DNA of 64,000 nt from GM7GCV1 sp965222065 (GCA_965222065.1 OZ244933.1:2418001-2482000), one strand, 5' to 3'; numbered from the stretch's first letter, positions 29,481 to 39,459 are shown. The notes: generated by a model from the sequence alone, not told the origin. A program made the numbers and translations.

Positions 29481-30146
29481 ATGTCACCCAATGTTGTTAT
29501 TACCGGAGCCAATCGTGGAATTGGCCTGGCTTTTTGCAAGCGTTACCTGGAGCTGGGTTACAGCGTCTATGCCGTTTGCCGGCAGCCAGGAACCGAATTA
29601 CCCAAGCTGGATGTAACAGTGATTGAAGGTGTGGATGTCAGCCTGCCCGAAGGCGTCGAAAAGCTGAAAGCCGCAATGCATGACATTCCCATTGACCTGC
29701 TGATCAATAACGCGGGTATCTGGGGTAAGGAAATGCTGGGATCCATCGACTACGACATCATGGAGAAAGTCATCTCAGTCAATGCGCTTGCCCCTTTGCG
29801 TGTCACCGAAGCTCTGCTGGACAATATGGGCACGGGCTCAAAAATTGCCTTGATCACCAGTCGCATGGGTTCGATTGAAGACAATACCAGCGGTAATGGT
29901 TATGACTATCGTATGTCCAAGGCGGCGCTAAACATGGCCGGTAAAACCCTGGCTGTGGACCTGGGAGAGCAGGGCATCCCTGTAGGTATTTATCACCCGG
30001 GCTTTGTGCAAACGGATATGGTCGGCGGCCGGGGAGATATCCCGCCCGAGACAGCCGCTGAGCGAATATCCGAGCGCATTAAGGAATTGAATCTGAATAA
30101 TTCCGGCAGCTTTTGGCACAGTAATGGCAGTCAATTGCCCTGGTAA
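29481..30146 (+). CDS. short-chain dehydrogenase/reductase
   Basis: A 221-residue SDR protein with the cofactor motif TGANRGIGLAF, the NNAG motif (LINNAGIWG) and a catalytic Ser/Tyr-Lys pair (ITSRMGS, YRMSKAALN). It is close to the sniffer/carbonyl-reductase-like group often annotated simply as SDR oxidoreductase. ATG 29481, preceded by AAGGGA, is preferred to ATG 29454. The substrate is unknown; NAD(P)-dependent reduction of a carbonyl compound is the family activity. Confidence 0.88.
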   Translation: MSPNVVITGANRGIGLAFCKRYLELGYSVYAVCRQPGTELPKLDVTVIEGVDVSLPEGVEKLKAAMHDIPIDLLINNAGIWGKEMLGSIDYDIMEKVISVNALAPLRVTEALLDNMGTGSKIALITSRMGSIEDNTSGNGYDYRMSKAALNMAGKTLAVDLGEQGIPVGIYHPGFVQTDMVGGRGDIPPETAAERISERIKELNLNNSGSFWHSNGSQLPW

Positions 30147-30182
30147 CCGGATTATGGGCAGGGAAGCCTCTAAAGCAATGAT

Positions 30183-31556
30183 CTAGACTGCTGGCGATTC
30201 CTCCTTTTCGCCCAGAGACTCATCGGTAATAAATCGATTGGTTACACAGCACATGACCACATCGCCCAGCACATTGATGGCAGTCCGGCACATGTCCAGG
30301 ATCCGGTCCACGCCCAATAATAGCGCTACCCCTGCTGCGGGTATGCCCACGCCTTCAAGCACCATGCTCAGAATAACAATGCCGGCACCGGGCGTGGCAG
30401 GGGAACCAATAGATGCAGCGATCGCCATCGTGACCACAAACACATAGTTCATAAACCCCAGCTCTACCTGAAAAACCTGTGCCAAAAATACTGTGGCAAC
30501 GCCTTGATAAAGCGCTGTGCCGGTCATGTTGATTGTGGCGCCCAAAGGTACCAGAAACCGTGCAATCCCGGGTTTGACCATAAGGCTGTTCTCCGTCACC
30601 TGTAACGTCATTGGCATTACGGCGGCAGAGCTGCTGGTCGAAAAAGCGAGTAGCAGCAGTTCTTTTACCTGATGAAAGAAGCGGGGAATATTTGTGCCAG
30701 TGACCAGCCATACGGTCAGCAAATAAAAACCTGCCAGTATCAGCAAGCCTGAAATGACAGTAATCACATACATAAGCATCCCGGCAAGGACCTCAATACC
30801 GAGATTGGCCACCAGACGTGTGATGAGGCCAAAGACGGCAAAGGGTGCCAAATACATCGCCCAGGAGACGACGCGCATACTGACTTCCTGTAATGCGCCC
30901 AGTAAATCAAACAGTGGTTGTGCACGTTCCGGGGGGATTGAAATCAGGGCAAACCCCAGAATAGCTGCGAACAAAATAACCTGCAGCATCTCCCCCGAAA
31001 CCATGGACGCCATTGGATTGCTGGGAAAAAGGTTTATCAGTGTGTCCGGCATGCTGGCTGCGGAAGGAAAACCGGAAGCGGCGGCAGGCTGCTCAGGGAT
31101 GGAGCCAGTGGCCTCCATTAATAATGAGCTATCAATGTGTAAACCGGGCTTAATGGCCTGACCCAGGCCGATTCCGGTAACCGTACCGACAATCGTAGTG
31201 AGCAGGATAAACGTGATGGCCGTCAGGCCGATGCTTTTCATGGCCTTTGGGTCGCTATTTGCAGCAAGTCCACGAACAACCGAAGCAATCACCAGGGGAA
31301 CCACAATCATCTGGATTAACGCTAAAAATAGCTGGCCCGGAAGTGCCAGCCAGGAAGTAATAACGCTGACGGTTTCCCTGCCAAGAAGACCGACTTCAGG
31401 ACCTAGCAGTAAACCGAGGAGAATGCCGGCACCCAAGCCAATCAGTACCTTCATCCACAAGCGGTTTTGTACCAGTCTGTCCAAGCGACCGGCCAAGTAC
31501 TTTAGAGGGAGAAGATTAAATTTGTAGGCAGCTGACAAGGGGCGAACCTGCAACAA
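30183..31556 (-). CDS. dicarboxylate/amino acid:cation symporter (DAACS family)
   Basis: A 457-residue GltP/DctA-type transporter with about eight helices and two re-entrant hairpins. Signatures are the serine-rich loop FSTSSSAAVMPMTL, the substrate and cation motif GATINMTGTALYQG, and GSPATPGAGIVILSMVLEGVG in hairpin 2. It takes up C4-dicarboxylates, glutamate or a similar acid with Na+ or H+; the exact substrate cannot be read. The start is unclear: the frame begins with TTG codons at 31556/31553 and there is no ATG before residue 35. Confidence 0.9.
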   Translation of the reverse strand: MLQVRPLSAAYKFNLLPLKYLAGRLDRLVQNRLWMKVLIGLGAGILLGLLLGPEVGLLGRETVSVITSWLALPGQLFLALIQMIVVPLVIASVVRGLAANSDPKAMKSIGLTAITFILLTTIVGTVTGIGLGQAIKPGLHIDSSLLMEATGSIPEQPAAASGFPSAASMPDTLINLFPSNPMASMVSGEMLQVILFAAILGFALISIPPERAQPLFDLLGALQEVSMRVVSWAMYLAPFAVFGLITRLVANLGIEVLAGMLMYVITVISGLLILAGFYLLTVWLVTGTNIPRFFHQVKELLLLAFSTSSSAAVMPMTLQVTENSLMVKPGIARFLVPLGATINMTGTALYQGVATVFLAQVFQVELGFMNYVFVVTMAIAASIGSPATPGAGIVILSMVLEGVGIPAAGVALLLGVDRILDMCRTAINVLGDVVMCCVTNRFITDESLGEKEESPAV

Positions 31557-31634
31557 AATTCGATTACATAATCCTAGCAGGAAGTGTCAGGTATTTATAA
31601 ATTTGGATGCCCGCTTTTGGGCAGGCTATTTTTC

Positions 31635-31672
31635 ATAAAAAACCCGGGCGACTACACGGAGTGTCGCCCGGG
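31635..31672 (-). terminator. intrinsic terminator after the S41 peptidase gene
   Basis: CCCGGGCGAC (31643-31652) and GTCGCCCGGG (31663-31672) form a 10-bp stem. On the minus strand the stem runs into TTTTTTAT, about 40 bases after the stop of the S41 peptidase gene. Confidence 0.88.
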
Positions 31673-31708
31673 CCTGTTTTGTTGTTATAGCCAGTAACCC
31701 GGAGGTAT

Positions 31709-33088
31709 TTACAGCTGGCGATTTATTCCCTCAATCGCTGTTTGACGCACAACATCTTTTTCCATGATCAGGTGTTCTGGCAGGCGCTCAATCGAAATAT
31801 CCGGGCTGATGCCGTAGCCAACGAACTCTCTTCCATCCGGATAGGAGTCCCGCTTGGTGCAAATTCTAAACGAGCCGCCACCGGGCAAATCAAAGAAGAT
31901 GGGTTGGCCGGTGCTGCCATAGGTCTTTTCACCAATAGTAGTGAAATGCTCAAGCTTGTCGGCATAGATTAAAAAGTCTTCTGCGGCTGATCCGGTATAG
32001 CGTCCAATCAACACATAGGTAGGCACAATATGGGCATCAGGTTTTGGTTTCAGTGTCTCCATGGCACCGGATTCCCAGGCATCGTCATTCGCGTAAGCTT
32101 CATGTTCACCGCCAAATCTTCCCCATGCCTTGTATGCGCCCACGTGCTTCCTGGTTTTCCATACAGAGCCTTCCAGTTCGTGGTTGGTAAAGTGAGACAG
32201 GATTTCAGCGCCTGTGCCTGAATTTCCACCGCCATTAAATCGAAGATCAATAATGATCCCTTTGGCCTTTTGGATTTCCGGGTAAACCGCCTTAAATTGT
32301 TCCACGATGGCTTCATCATGGAAGCCGTTTAAGGCGATATAGGCAACTTCGTTATCCAGCCAGGCAAATTCAAAAAGTTTCATGTCGGTTGGGAAGCGTT
32401 TCATGGAAATATCGATTTTAGGCAGGTTAAGTGATACCAGGTCGATATCCCTGTTACGGGAGTCACGCTTAAGGGTTATTTCGCGAATTTCGCCTGAAGG
32501 TGTTTTCAGCGTGAATGTCACGTCAGTGCCCGGTTGACCGTCCAGGGCATTTTTTACGGCGAGATCCCAAAGGATGTGCTCGGTTGAACTGGCAATATAG
32601 GGCATAACCTGGGTTTTAAGGTAGGTTTCCAGTTCGATACCCTCTACAGAGAGAATGCTGGAACCCAGGGGGATCCTGTCCTGTAAATTACGATCTACCT
32701 TGCTGACTATGGCTTGCTGGTCAGCCTCTGTCAGGTAGACGGCAGGCCAGTCCTCATATTTGGCCGCAAGCCCTTCTGGCAGATAAATATTGGTATGACC
32801 GTCTTGCAATAAGGCATTCAACCTCATCAATTCCCGATAATAGTCATAGGTATTTTCAGTAGCCAACACCCTGGGAATAAACTCCCTGTAAGCCTGGTCA
32901 AAATCCAGTTCAGGTACCTGGTCAAAGAACGCAAAATTGTAGCTGGCCTCTTTCCAATATAGGGACAGCCCATACAGCTTTTCCTCGTCAGATAAATGTT
33001 CAGACGAAGTCGATGTGTCGGCGGCAAGAATAGAGGTGGATGCGGTTCCCATGATCCAAAGCAATGGGAGTAAAAATTTCTTTAGCAT
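31709..33088 (-). CDS. exported S41-family (C-terminal processing type) peptidase
   Basis: A 459-residue protein with a signal peptide (KKFLLPLLWIMGTASTSILA). A helical N-terminal region is followed by a PDZ-like segment (about residues 130-200, SSILSVEGIELETYL) and the S41 tail-specific protease core. The core shows IIDLRFNGGGNSGTGAE, the nucleophile Ser in GRYTGSAAEDFL and the likely general-base region TIGEKTYGSTGQP. It should act in the periplasm or at the cell surface. It resembles interphotoreceptor-retinoid-binding-type S41 peptidases more than Prc. The substrate is unknown. Confidence 0.87.
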   Translation of the reverse strand: MLKKFLLPLLWIMGTASTSILAADTSTSSEHLSDEEKLYGLSLYWKEASYNFAFFDQVPELDFDQAYREFIPRVLATENTYDYYRELMRLNALLQDGHTNIYLPEGLAAKYEDWPAVYLTEADQQAIVSKVDRNLQDRIPLGSSILSVEGIELETYLKTQVMPYIASSTEHILWDLAVKNALDGQPGTDVTFTLKTPSGEIREITLKRDSRNRDIDLVSLNLPKIDISMKRFPTDMKLFEFAWLDNEVAYIALNGFHDEAIVEQFKAVYPEIQKAKGIIIDLRFNGGGNSGTGAEILSHFTNHELEGSVWKTRKHVGAYKAWGRFGGEHEAYANDDAWESGAMETLKPKPDAHIVPTYVLIGRYTGSAAEDFLIYADKLEHFTTIGEKTYGSTGQPIFFDLPGGGSFRICTKRDSYPDGREFVGYGISPDISIERLPEHLIMEKDVVRQTAIEGINRQL

Positions 33089-33307
33089 TTATAGCTACTC
33101 ATAGTAGTTGTAACGTAACAGACGCTTCGGATGGTTCCTGGCGTCCAGACAGCCTTCCCTTAATTCGTATTCAGGGAAACCTATATGATTAGACGAGGCA
33201 GCATCCGCTTTGGATTCAGGAAGAATAGAATTATTTTACAACCAAATGACTCGCCTTATGTGTGTTAGCCTAAAAAAATTAATTCGGGATTGAACGCTGA
33301 TATTTCC

Positions 33308-33850
33308 ATGAGCCCCGCTGAAGACAACATCGAACATCTTGCAATACGAAAAGCTGACAAGGCCGACCTTCCTGTACTGATTGGCTTTATGGCCAAGCTG
33401 GCACTCCATGTCGCCGGTAGCCCGCCCCAGAAATTGAAGAAAAAAGAGCACAAGCGATTGAATGATGTTCTTGTCGCCGCGCTGGATGATTCGGACAAAC
33501 TGTTGGTTGTCGCCGATATTCCGGGAACGGGTGTTGTCGGTATGGGCTATATATACATATGGCGCAGCCAGGGAATCTGGGAGCAGGCGGGGGAGCAGGA
33601 GTTCAGAACCGGTGTGATTGACGATATCTGGGTAGAGCCGGAATACAGGCAATTGGGTATTTTCAGTGCAATACTTACCGAGCTGGTCACATTTGCTGAA
33701 CGTCGGGATGCGCGGGAACTAATGCTAGAGTACGCGGTAAGTAACAAGGAGGCGGAAGCGACCTGGACGCGCCTGGGTTTTAAAATTACAGGTGTGCGTG
33801 CGGCGGCATTCACCGCATCAGTTAAAGAGAAACTACAAAGGCGTCGTTAA
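33308..33850 (+). CDS. GNAT-family N-acetyltransferase
   Basis: A 180-residue GNAT fold: beta-alpha start LAIRKADKADLPVLIGFM, the acetyl-CoA-binding motif A region VEPEYRQLGIFSAILTELVTFA (Q/RxxGxx/A type) and a C-terminal TWTRLGFKITG. ATG 33308 is chosen; a TTG at 33290 would add six residues, and neither has a clear ribosome-binding site. The acceptor substrate is unknown. It precedes the deacetylase-like gene by 48 bases, so an acetyltransferase and a deacetylase lie together, a pairing that could be functional or accidental. Confidence 0.85.
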   Translation: MSPAEDNIEHLAIRKADKADLPVLIGFMAKLALHVAGSPPQKLKKKEHKRLNDVLVAALDDSDKLLVVADIPGTGVVGMGYIYIWRSQGIWEQAGEQEFRTGVIDDIWVEPEYRQLGIFSAILTELVTFAERRDARELMLEYAVSNKEAEATWTRLGFKITGVRAAAFTASVKEKLQRRR

Positions 33851-33898
33851 TGGGGCGTCGATTGGCCGATTGCTGGACCAAAATAGTCAAGAGGGTTT

Positions 33899-34999
33899 AT
33901 GGCAACAAAGTCGCGAACTGTAACCGTATTTTATGACGAGGTGATGCTGGGTCATAACCCGGAAGTCGACTTGCCTTTTATTCCTAGCCGGGTAGAAAAA
34001 AGGGTGAGACACATACTTCAGGAGCTGGATTTCAAATGGAGTTATCCGGAGCACCCCGGACGGCTTACGGCGATCATGGAACTACTTGAGGAACGTCCGA
34101 TTCCCGGCCTGCAATTCAAAAAAGGCGGACATGCCACCTATGAGCAACTGGGCCGTGTTCATACAACAGCCTACCTGGATCACATCCTTTCTCTCGAAGG
34201 CAAGCGTGCCTGGCTGGACAGCGATACAACAGCGGTGTCACCTGAAAGTATCAAGGCAGCGACATCGGCCGCTGGTAATGCAATAGCCGCTGTCGAATGT
34301 GTGGTTAAAGGCGAAAGCCAGAGTGCCTTTGCCCTGGTCCGTCCACCAGGGCACCACGCCGAGCCGGTCAGGGCCCGTGGTTTTTGCCTCTTTAATAATG
34401 TTGCCGTGGCCGCTGCGCACGCCCAGTCAAAACTTGGTTGTGAACGGATTCTGATTGTCGACTGGGATGCCCATCACGGCAATGGCACCCAGGATATATT
34501 TTGGGCTGATCCCGATGTGATGTTTTTTGATACCCACTGTGCCGCCCCGTTTTATCCGGGTTCCGGGCACCTTGATGAAGTTGGTGCCGGGCTGGGTGAG
34601 GGATACACGGTAAATGTTCCTTTGCCTGAAGATGCAGGCGATATCGCCCTGGAAAAGGCATTTCGCGACATACTTGTGCCCGCGGCAGATTATTTTAAAC
34701 CCGACCTTGTTCTGGTTTCCGCGGGTTTTGACCCGCATCGCAATGATATGGCGTTGAACGTCACTTACGATGGTTTTGCCGCGCTCACAGGTATTGTGCA
34801 GGGCATAGCCGACAAGCACTGCCAAGGTCGGCTGGCACTGGTGTTGGAGGGCGGATACAACCTGACGTCACTCTCCCGCGGTGTGCACGCCGTCCTGGAA
34901 GTGCTGGCCGGGGGTGAAATACCCCAGTTAATGGAGTGCGGTCTGCGCGAAGTCAGTGAGGCCGCGGAGTTTCACAAAGACGCCTTTAAGGACAGTTAA
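33899..34999 (+). CDS. histone deacetylase-family (acetylpolyamine amidohydrolase-like) protein
   Basis: A 366-residue zinc hydrolase of the arginase/deacetylase fold. Active-site motifs are RPPGHHAEP (tandem histidines), GFCLFNNVAVAA, DWDAHHGNGTQDIFW (zinc-binding Asp and His) and LEGGYN near the end. Bacterial members deacetylate polyamines or acetyl-lysine-like substrates. The start follows AGAGGG. It lies behind the GNAT gene on the same strand and is convergent with ilvD. Confidence 0.92.
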   Translation: MATKSRTVTVFYDEVMLGHNPEVDLPFIPSRVEKRVRHILQELDFKWSYPEHPGRLTAIMELLEERPIPGLQFKKGGHATYEQLGRVHTTAYLDHILSLEGKRAWLDSDTTAVSPESIKAATSAAGNAIAAVECVVKGESQSAFALVRPPGHHAEPVRARGFCLFNNVAVAAAHAQSKLGCERILIVDWDAHHGNGTQDIFWADPDVMFFDTHCAAPFYPGSGHLDEVGAGLGEGYTVNVPLPEDAGDIALEKAFRDILVPAADYFKPDLVLVSAGFDPHRNDMALNVTYDGFAALTGIVQGIADKHCQGRLALVLEGGYNLTSLSRGVHAVLEVLAGGEIPQLMECGLREVSEAAEFHKDAFKDS

Positions 35000-35000
35000 C

Positions 35001-35044
35001 ATCCGGGAACCTTGATACATCCTGCCCCATCACTGTTCCCGGAT
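35001..35044. terminator. long inverted repeat between convergent genes
   Basis: ATCCGGGAAC (35001-35010) and GTTCCCGGAT (35035-35044) are perfect 10-base arms around a 24-base loop, between the stops of the deacetylase-like gene and ilvD. No T tract follows; a bidirectional terminator is the likely role. Confidence 0.4.
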
Positions 35045-35062
35045 AATCAATCCTGATCATTG

Positions 35063-36742
35063 CTAATCAAACTGATCGGTCACCGCTCCTTCGGAGGCAG
35101 ATCCTACTGTTTTGGCATATTTGGCCAGCACGCCTCTGCGGTAACGTGGTTCGGGGGCGGCCCAGCTGGTCAGTCGCCGGTCAATTTCTGACTGCTCAAT
35201 ATCCAGGGTAATCTGGTCATTGACGGCATCGATGGTGATGGGGTCGCCATTTTCAACGATGGCAATAGGCCCTCCATCCATGGCCTCCGGCGTAATATGA
35301 CCCACCACGAATCCATGACTGCCGCCGGAAAAGCGGCCATCGGTAATCAGCGCAACCTTGTCGCCCAGGCCACGGCCCATGATGGCCGATGTGGGGGAGA
35401 GCATCTCACGCATACCGGGTCCGCCCTTTGGGCCTTCGTAGCGAATCACCAGTACATCACCGGCCTGGACAGTGCCGTCCAGGATACGATCCATGGCTTC
35501 TTCTTCTGAATGGAACACCCGCGCCGTGCCGGAAAAACGGGTGCCTTCCTTGCCACTGATTTTCGCTACGGCGCCCTGAGGAGCCAGATTGCCATAGAGA
35601 ATGCGCAAGTGGCTCTCAGGCTTAATGGGGTCGTTCAGGGAGTGAACAATATCCTGCCCATCGGGATAATCACCAACATCGGCCAGGTTCTCTGCCAGGG
35701 TTTTGCCGGTCACTGTCAGACAGTTGCCGTGCAACATGCCAGCGTCCAGCAAGTGCTTCATCAGTGGCTGGATACCGCCAATGGCGATTAGCTCGGACAT
35801 CAGGTATTTACCACTGGGCCGAACGTCTGCAAGCACGGGTGTTGTCTTGCCCAGGCGGGTGAAATCGTCCAGGCTCAGCTTGATTCCCACTGACTGGGCC
35901 ATGGCAATCAGGTGCAAAACGGCATTGGTGGAACCGCCCAGGGCAATGGAAGTGACGATTGCGTTTTCAAAGGCCTCGCGCGTCATGATATCGCGGGGGG
36001 TAATACCCAGCTCCAGCAGGTTGAGTACGGCCTCACCTGCACGTTCGCAATCGGCCTGTTTGGCGTCCGAGATAGCCTCCTGTGCCGAACTGTTGGGCAG
36101 GCTCATGCCCAGGGCTTCAATCGCCGAAGCCAGAGTGTTGGCCGTGTACATACCGCCACAGGAACCTGGGCCGGGTATGGCGTTTTTTTCTACAGCAATG
36201 ACATCTTCCTGCGACATCTTGCCGCTGGAGTGAGCGCCTACCGCTTCAAAGACAGAAATAATATCAGTGTGATTTTTACCCGGCTGAATCGTACCGCCAT
36301 AAACAAATACGGCAGGTCTGTTGAGCCGACCCAGAGCCATCAGGCAGCCAGGCATATTTTTGTCACAGCCGCCGATAGCGACCACGCCATCAAACCCCTG
36401 GCAGCCGGCAACTGTTTCTATTGAATCGGCAATCACTTCGCGTGAAACCAGCGAGTACTTCATCGCTTCGGTGCCGTTGGCAATGCCATCGGAAATGGTA
36501 ATCGTATTGAAGATCACACCCTTGCCGCCGGCCGTATCGACACCGTTGCAGGCTTTTTCTGCCAGCTGGTTGATATGCATGTTACAGGGGGTGACCATGC
36601 TCCATGTCGATGCAATGCCCACCTGTGGCTTCTGGAAATCCTTATCTTCAAAACCCACCGCGCGCAGCATGGAGCGGGCGGGTGCTTTTTTAATACCGTC
36701 AACAATCGGGCTGGAGTAGCGGCGTTTGTCTTCGTTTGTCAT
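35063..36742 (-). CDS. ilvD: dihydroxy-acid dehydratase
   Basis: A 559-residue iron-sulfur dehydratase acting in the third step of branched-chain amino acid synthesis. The cluster cysteines are visible in [18 protein letters not shown] and [13 protein letters not shown]. The C-terminal IlvD/Edd motif is [22 protein letters not shown] 36742 follows AGGAG and gives the family N-terminus [16 protein letters not shown]; an open frame upstream to 36817 is not part of it. The gene is unlinked to ilvI-ilvH-ilvC, 17 kb away. Confidence 0.96.
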   Translation of the reverse strand: MTNEDKRRYSSPIVDGIKKAPARSMLRAVGFEDKDFQKPQVGIASTWSMVTPCNMHINQLAEKACNGVDTAGGKGVIFNTITISDGIANGTEAMKYSLVSREVIADSIETVAGCQGFDGVVAIGGCDKNMPGCLMALGRLNRPAVFVYGGTIQPGKNHTDIISVFEAVGAHSSGKMSQEDVIAVEKNAIPGPGSCGGMYTANTLASAIEALGMSLPNSSAQEAISDAKQADCERAGEAVLNLLELGITPRDIMTREAFENAIVTSIALGGSTNAVLHLIAMAQSVGIKLSLDDFTRLGKTTPVLADVRPSGKYLMSELIAIGGIQPLMKHLLDAGMLHGNCLTVTGKTLAENLADVGDYPDGQDIVHSLNDPIKPESHLRILYGNLAPQGAVAKISGKEGTRFSGTARVFHSEEEAMDRILDGTVQAGDVLVIRYEGPKGGPGMREMLSPTSAIMGRGLGDKVALITDGRFSGGSHGFVVGHITPEAMDGGPIAIVENGDPITIDAVNDQITLDIEQSEIDRRLTSWAAPEPRYRRGVLAKYAKTVGSASEGAVTDQFD

Positions 36743-36765
36743 TGAAACTCCTGAGTCAGAATTTT

Positions 36766-36951
36766 CTAATTCTGGTTTTTCGAATCGTTTTCTTCGTTTT
36801 TCTGTTTTAAGCCACAAGTGCCAACGGCAGCACCCAGGGCTATGCCAAGGGCAATGCCCAGGCCGACATTGCCTGTAGCCGCGCCGATAGCTATGCCAAT
36901 GGCGATGCCGACACCCATGCCTTTGGAACCGTTGGTGAGTCTGTGATTCAT
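36766..36951 (-). CDS. glycine-zipper small membrane protein
   Basis: A 61-residue protein with two hydrophobic stretches made of GxxxG-type repeats ([31 protein letters not shown]) and a polar C-terminal tail. Such glycine zippers pack into membranes as helical hairpins. ATG 36951 is chosen; the frame is open further upstream without support. It lies 23 bases before ilvD on the same strand. The function is unknown. Confidence 0.7.
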   Translation of the reverse strand: MNHRLTNGSKGMGVGIAIGIAIGAATGNVGLGIALGIALGAAVGTCGLKQKNEENDSKNQN

Positions 36952-37180
36952 AGGGATTCCGTGTAGAAGATTTAAGTTTGGCAGAAAAGACGCAGAGTTT
37001 AAAACTGACCTCGGGACAATCACCGTATTATTCTTGCCAGCAGGTACATTATGTCATCGGCAAGTTAAAAAGACATTTTTGGACGTCGGGGACGAAGGGT
37101 ATACCGGTTAAAGAAGCGGTTCGGGCATTGGGGCAAGATATTGTGGTGGTTATAGCCATTTGGTCGTGAAGTACTATTGC

Positions 37181-38200
37181 TTAACCTCCAGCTATGACGA
37201 TTGTCAGCGCCGCTGCATAGATTGTCAGAATCAGTGCGCTTTCGAATCCAATCTTGCCAATACCGTAGGTCTGGCGCCGGAGCATTCCCAGCAGCAGGAT
37301 GGCAGTCATCAGGATACTAACCAGTCCCCAGGTCATCTGAACGGGCGATATGTCGTGATAAATGGAGTCGTGGGGGTACCCCAGATCAGCGGCGGCCACG
37401 ACCAACATGTTGAAGCAGTTGGTGCCGAAGATATTGCTTACTGCCAGAGTCAGCGCCCGGTGCCGAATTGCGGCGATGGTCGTTACCAGTTCAGGTGAGG
37501 AAGTTGCCAGTGCGGTGAAGAGGCCGCCAATCAACGTTTCAGATAGCCCGGTACTGTCAGAGATAATCTTGGCTGCCTCCATCAGTACCCAGCCCGCAGC
37601 ACCGGTCACCCCTGCCAGAAGGATAAACACAAGCCATGACATTGCCATACTGCCCTGGTGATTTGCTTCAGGCTTGTCCTCTACGGTCTGTCGGGTAAGT
37701 CGTGGGAACCACATGGGCTTTATCTGTGAGCTGCGGACCAGATGTAACCCGAATATATAGGCCGCGACAATTAACGGCGTCACTGGATGTACATTCCACC
37801 AGCTTATTCCTGGTGTGGCGATGGCAATCAATGGCAGGGTCAGTAACAGGATTAACAGCACCGCCAACATCAGCGTAGCAGAGGATGCGGCCGCGTGTTC
37901 CAGATTGGCCTTGCGGTAGACAATGTCTGCAATACCAAGAAACACCAGGTTTGCCGCCATGCTGCCCATGACGTTACTCATGGCCAGGTCGGGGCGATTA
38001 TCCATTGCCGCACTCAGGGTTGCGGCGAAGTCTGGCAGTGAAGTTACCCCGGCAAGAAGGAATATCCCGAACAGCACTTCACCCATGCCCGTTCGGTCGG
38101 CTAACTCATCAGCTATCCGGGCGAGTCGACTGCCAGCAAGGACAATGATCAGGGCGGCTATGCCGAAGACGATGACGCTGAGCGTCAAAGGAGTAAACAT
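37181..38200 (-). CDS. sodium/calcium exchanger-family membrane protein
   Basis: A 339-residue CaCA protein with about ten helices. The two alpha repeats are divergent: GVTSLPDFAATLSAA...NVMGSMAANLVFLG and ATSSPELVTTIAAI...NIFGTNCFNMLVV. The first has Asp in place of the usual Glu (SLPD), so ion selectivity may differ from the YrbG-type protein at 27072-28142. It should be an inner-membrane cation antiporter. Confidence 0.85.
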   Translation of the reverse strand: MFTPLTLSVIVFGIAALIIVLAGSRLARIADELADRTGMGEVLFGIFLLAGVTSLPDFAATLSAAMDNRPDLAMSNVMGSMAANLVFLGIADIVYRKANLEHAAASSATLMLAVLLILLLTLPLIAIATPGISWWNVHPVTPLIVAAYIFGLHLVRSSQIKPMWFPRLTRQTVEDKPEANHQGSMAMSWLVFILLAGVTGAAGWVLMEAAKIISDSTGLSETLIGGLFTALATSSPELVTTIAAIRHRALTLAVSNIFGTNCFNMLVVAAADLGYPHDSIYHDISPVQMTWGLVSILMTAILLLGMLRRQTYGIGKIGFESALILTIYAAALTIVIAGG

Positions 38201-38261
38201 TGACGCCCCGGAACCTTAAGGATGTGCTTCATTTCATTTTTATATCCTTGATGCCTATCCG

Positions 38262-38678
38262 CTACGTTTTGTCTGTTTCGCCTCGCTTGTGTGGAGGTAC
38301 CAGATACCAACTTGCTAAAACCAGACCGCCAAAAACCGTGTACAGTAAAATGAATACCCAGTCCGGGGCATTATAGTAAATCAGTTGTTGCAGCCAATTT
38401 TGTATAAACGAACCTGAATAAAACGTCGACCCTGCGGCCTCCCTGAGTGCCATTTCCCAACTGGTTAAGGGACAAATAACCCCAACCCAAGCCTGTATGA
38501 CCACGATACCAATGGCGAGCAAATGCAGGGTGCGAAAAAGCCTGTTTCTGATCCAGGGGCTTTTTAGGAAATATCCCAGATAAATGGCAACAAGCCCAAA
38601 GACCACAAAAGATATGAACAGTACATGGACGGTTAAAATCGTATCTGCCAGCAACAGTAGGAATGATTCCTTTGACAC
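38262..38678 (-). CDS. DUF2784 domain-containing membrane protein
   Basis: A 138-residue protein with four transmembrane helices and the DUF2784 features: TVHVLFISFVVFG, RTLHLLAIGIVVIQAWVGVICPLTSWE and a C-terminal YTVFGGLVLASWYLVPP. The start is GTG 38678, six bases after the stop of a small upstream frame, so translation may be coupled. The family is found in many Proteobacteria and its function is unknown. Confidence 0.85.
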   Translation of the reverse strand: MSKESFLLLLADTILTVHVLFISFVVFGLVAIYLGYFLKSPWIRNRLFRTLHLLAIGIVVIQAWVGVICPLTSWEMALREAAGSTFYSGSFIQNWLQQLIYYNAPDWVFILLYTVFGGLVLASWYLVPPHKRGETDKT

Positions 38679-39033
38679 GGTAAGTCAGCCTGAGGTCAGC
38701 TTGTCGAGGCTCTGCTCATCGCTGATTTTGTGGTGACTGGGTACAAGCCTGATGATTAAAATCAATACAAAGCATGCCGGTGAAAAGACGATGGGAAGGA
38801 AGAGTTTTAATAAACAGGGTTGAGGCGCCCGGGATAAACAGCAAACAGGCGAGGAAATTGGAGCCGGATAATTGCCGGGGAATCTCATTTGGCACTCCTG
38901 TTGGCTGTAAATCGCGTAGATTTACCAGACTTCCAGCCATGAAATATATCTCATCAGTTTCCCATGGTGGCATAGTTATTTGGGTCCAAGCCCGCTATCA
39001 AAAGCAGCGGGCCTGGTAAGTTACCAAATAAAA
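38679..39033. other. gene-poor gap with doubtful minus-strand frames
   Basis: The gap lies between the CBS-domain gene and the DUF2784 gene. Two overlapping minus-strand frames exist. One (38685-38888) ends in a hydrophobic stretch (LLKLFLPIVFSPACFVLILI) and its stop is six bases before the DUF2784 GTG. The other (38716-38973) contains FLACLLFIPGAST. Together they look like pieces of one small membrane protein broken by a frameshift, or a short real gene. A hairpin, GCCCGCT / AGCGGGC, lies at 38990-39012. Confidence 0.3.
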
Positions 39034-39459
39034 TTAGTGGTAGTGCTTGCACGCCTCCACAATGGCGTCAGAGATGTCACTATCATCACTGCATTTGTCG
39101 GCGATATCACTGAGTGTCACAACGCCCATAAGATTTTTGTTCTCCTTGTCATCGAGAACAATCAGGCGCTGGATGCCCTGTTCACGCATGTTTTTCAGTG
39201 CATCCTGAATATCGTCCTCAGCGTAGCAGTAAAGCACACCTTCAGATAATACAGAGCTGACTTCCTGATCCGGGTCAAAGCCGTCGGTCAGTACTCGCAT
39301 CGTCAAATCCCGATCCGTGACGATACCAAGCAGTCGCTCGTCACGTGCGATGGGCACAAAGCCCGTGGATTGAGCGTGCATCTGTTGTGCCACTTCTTTA
39401 ATGCTGGTATCCGCATTGAGATATTGCGGCTGAGATGTCATTACTTCTCTTACTTGCAT
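39034..39459 (-). CDS. tandem CBS-domain protein
   Basis: A 141-residue protein made of two CBS motifs: MTSQPQYLNADTSIKEVAQQM...VTDRDLTMRVL and LYCYAEDDIQDALKNM...GVVTLSDIADKC. Paired CBS domains form a Bateman module that binds adenine nucleotides or related ligands and usually regulates a partner protein. This one has no attached catalytic domain. The ATG follows GGAGG. The neighbours do not reveal a partner. Confidence 0.9.
   Translation of the reverse strand: MQVREVMTSQPQYLNADTSIKEVAQQMHAQSTGFVPIARDERLLGIVTDRDLTMRVLTDGFDPDQEVSSVLSEGVLYCYAEDDIQDALKNMREQGIQRLIVLDDKENKNLMGVVTLSDIADKCSDDSDISDAIVEACKHYH

Noticed and set aside
36978..37169. 63-codon plus-strand frame between the glycine-zipper gene and the CaCA gene
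   Set aside because: It begins at a TTG without a ribosome-binding site, has no recognisable domain and lies in a gap between two minus-strand genes. Chance is the simpler explanation.
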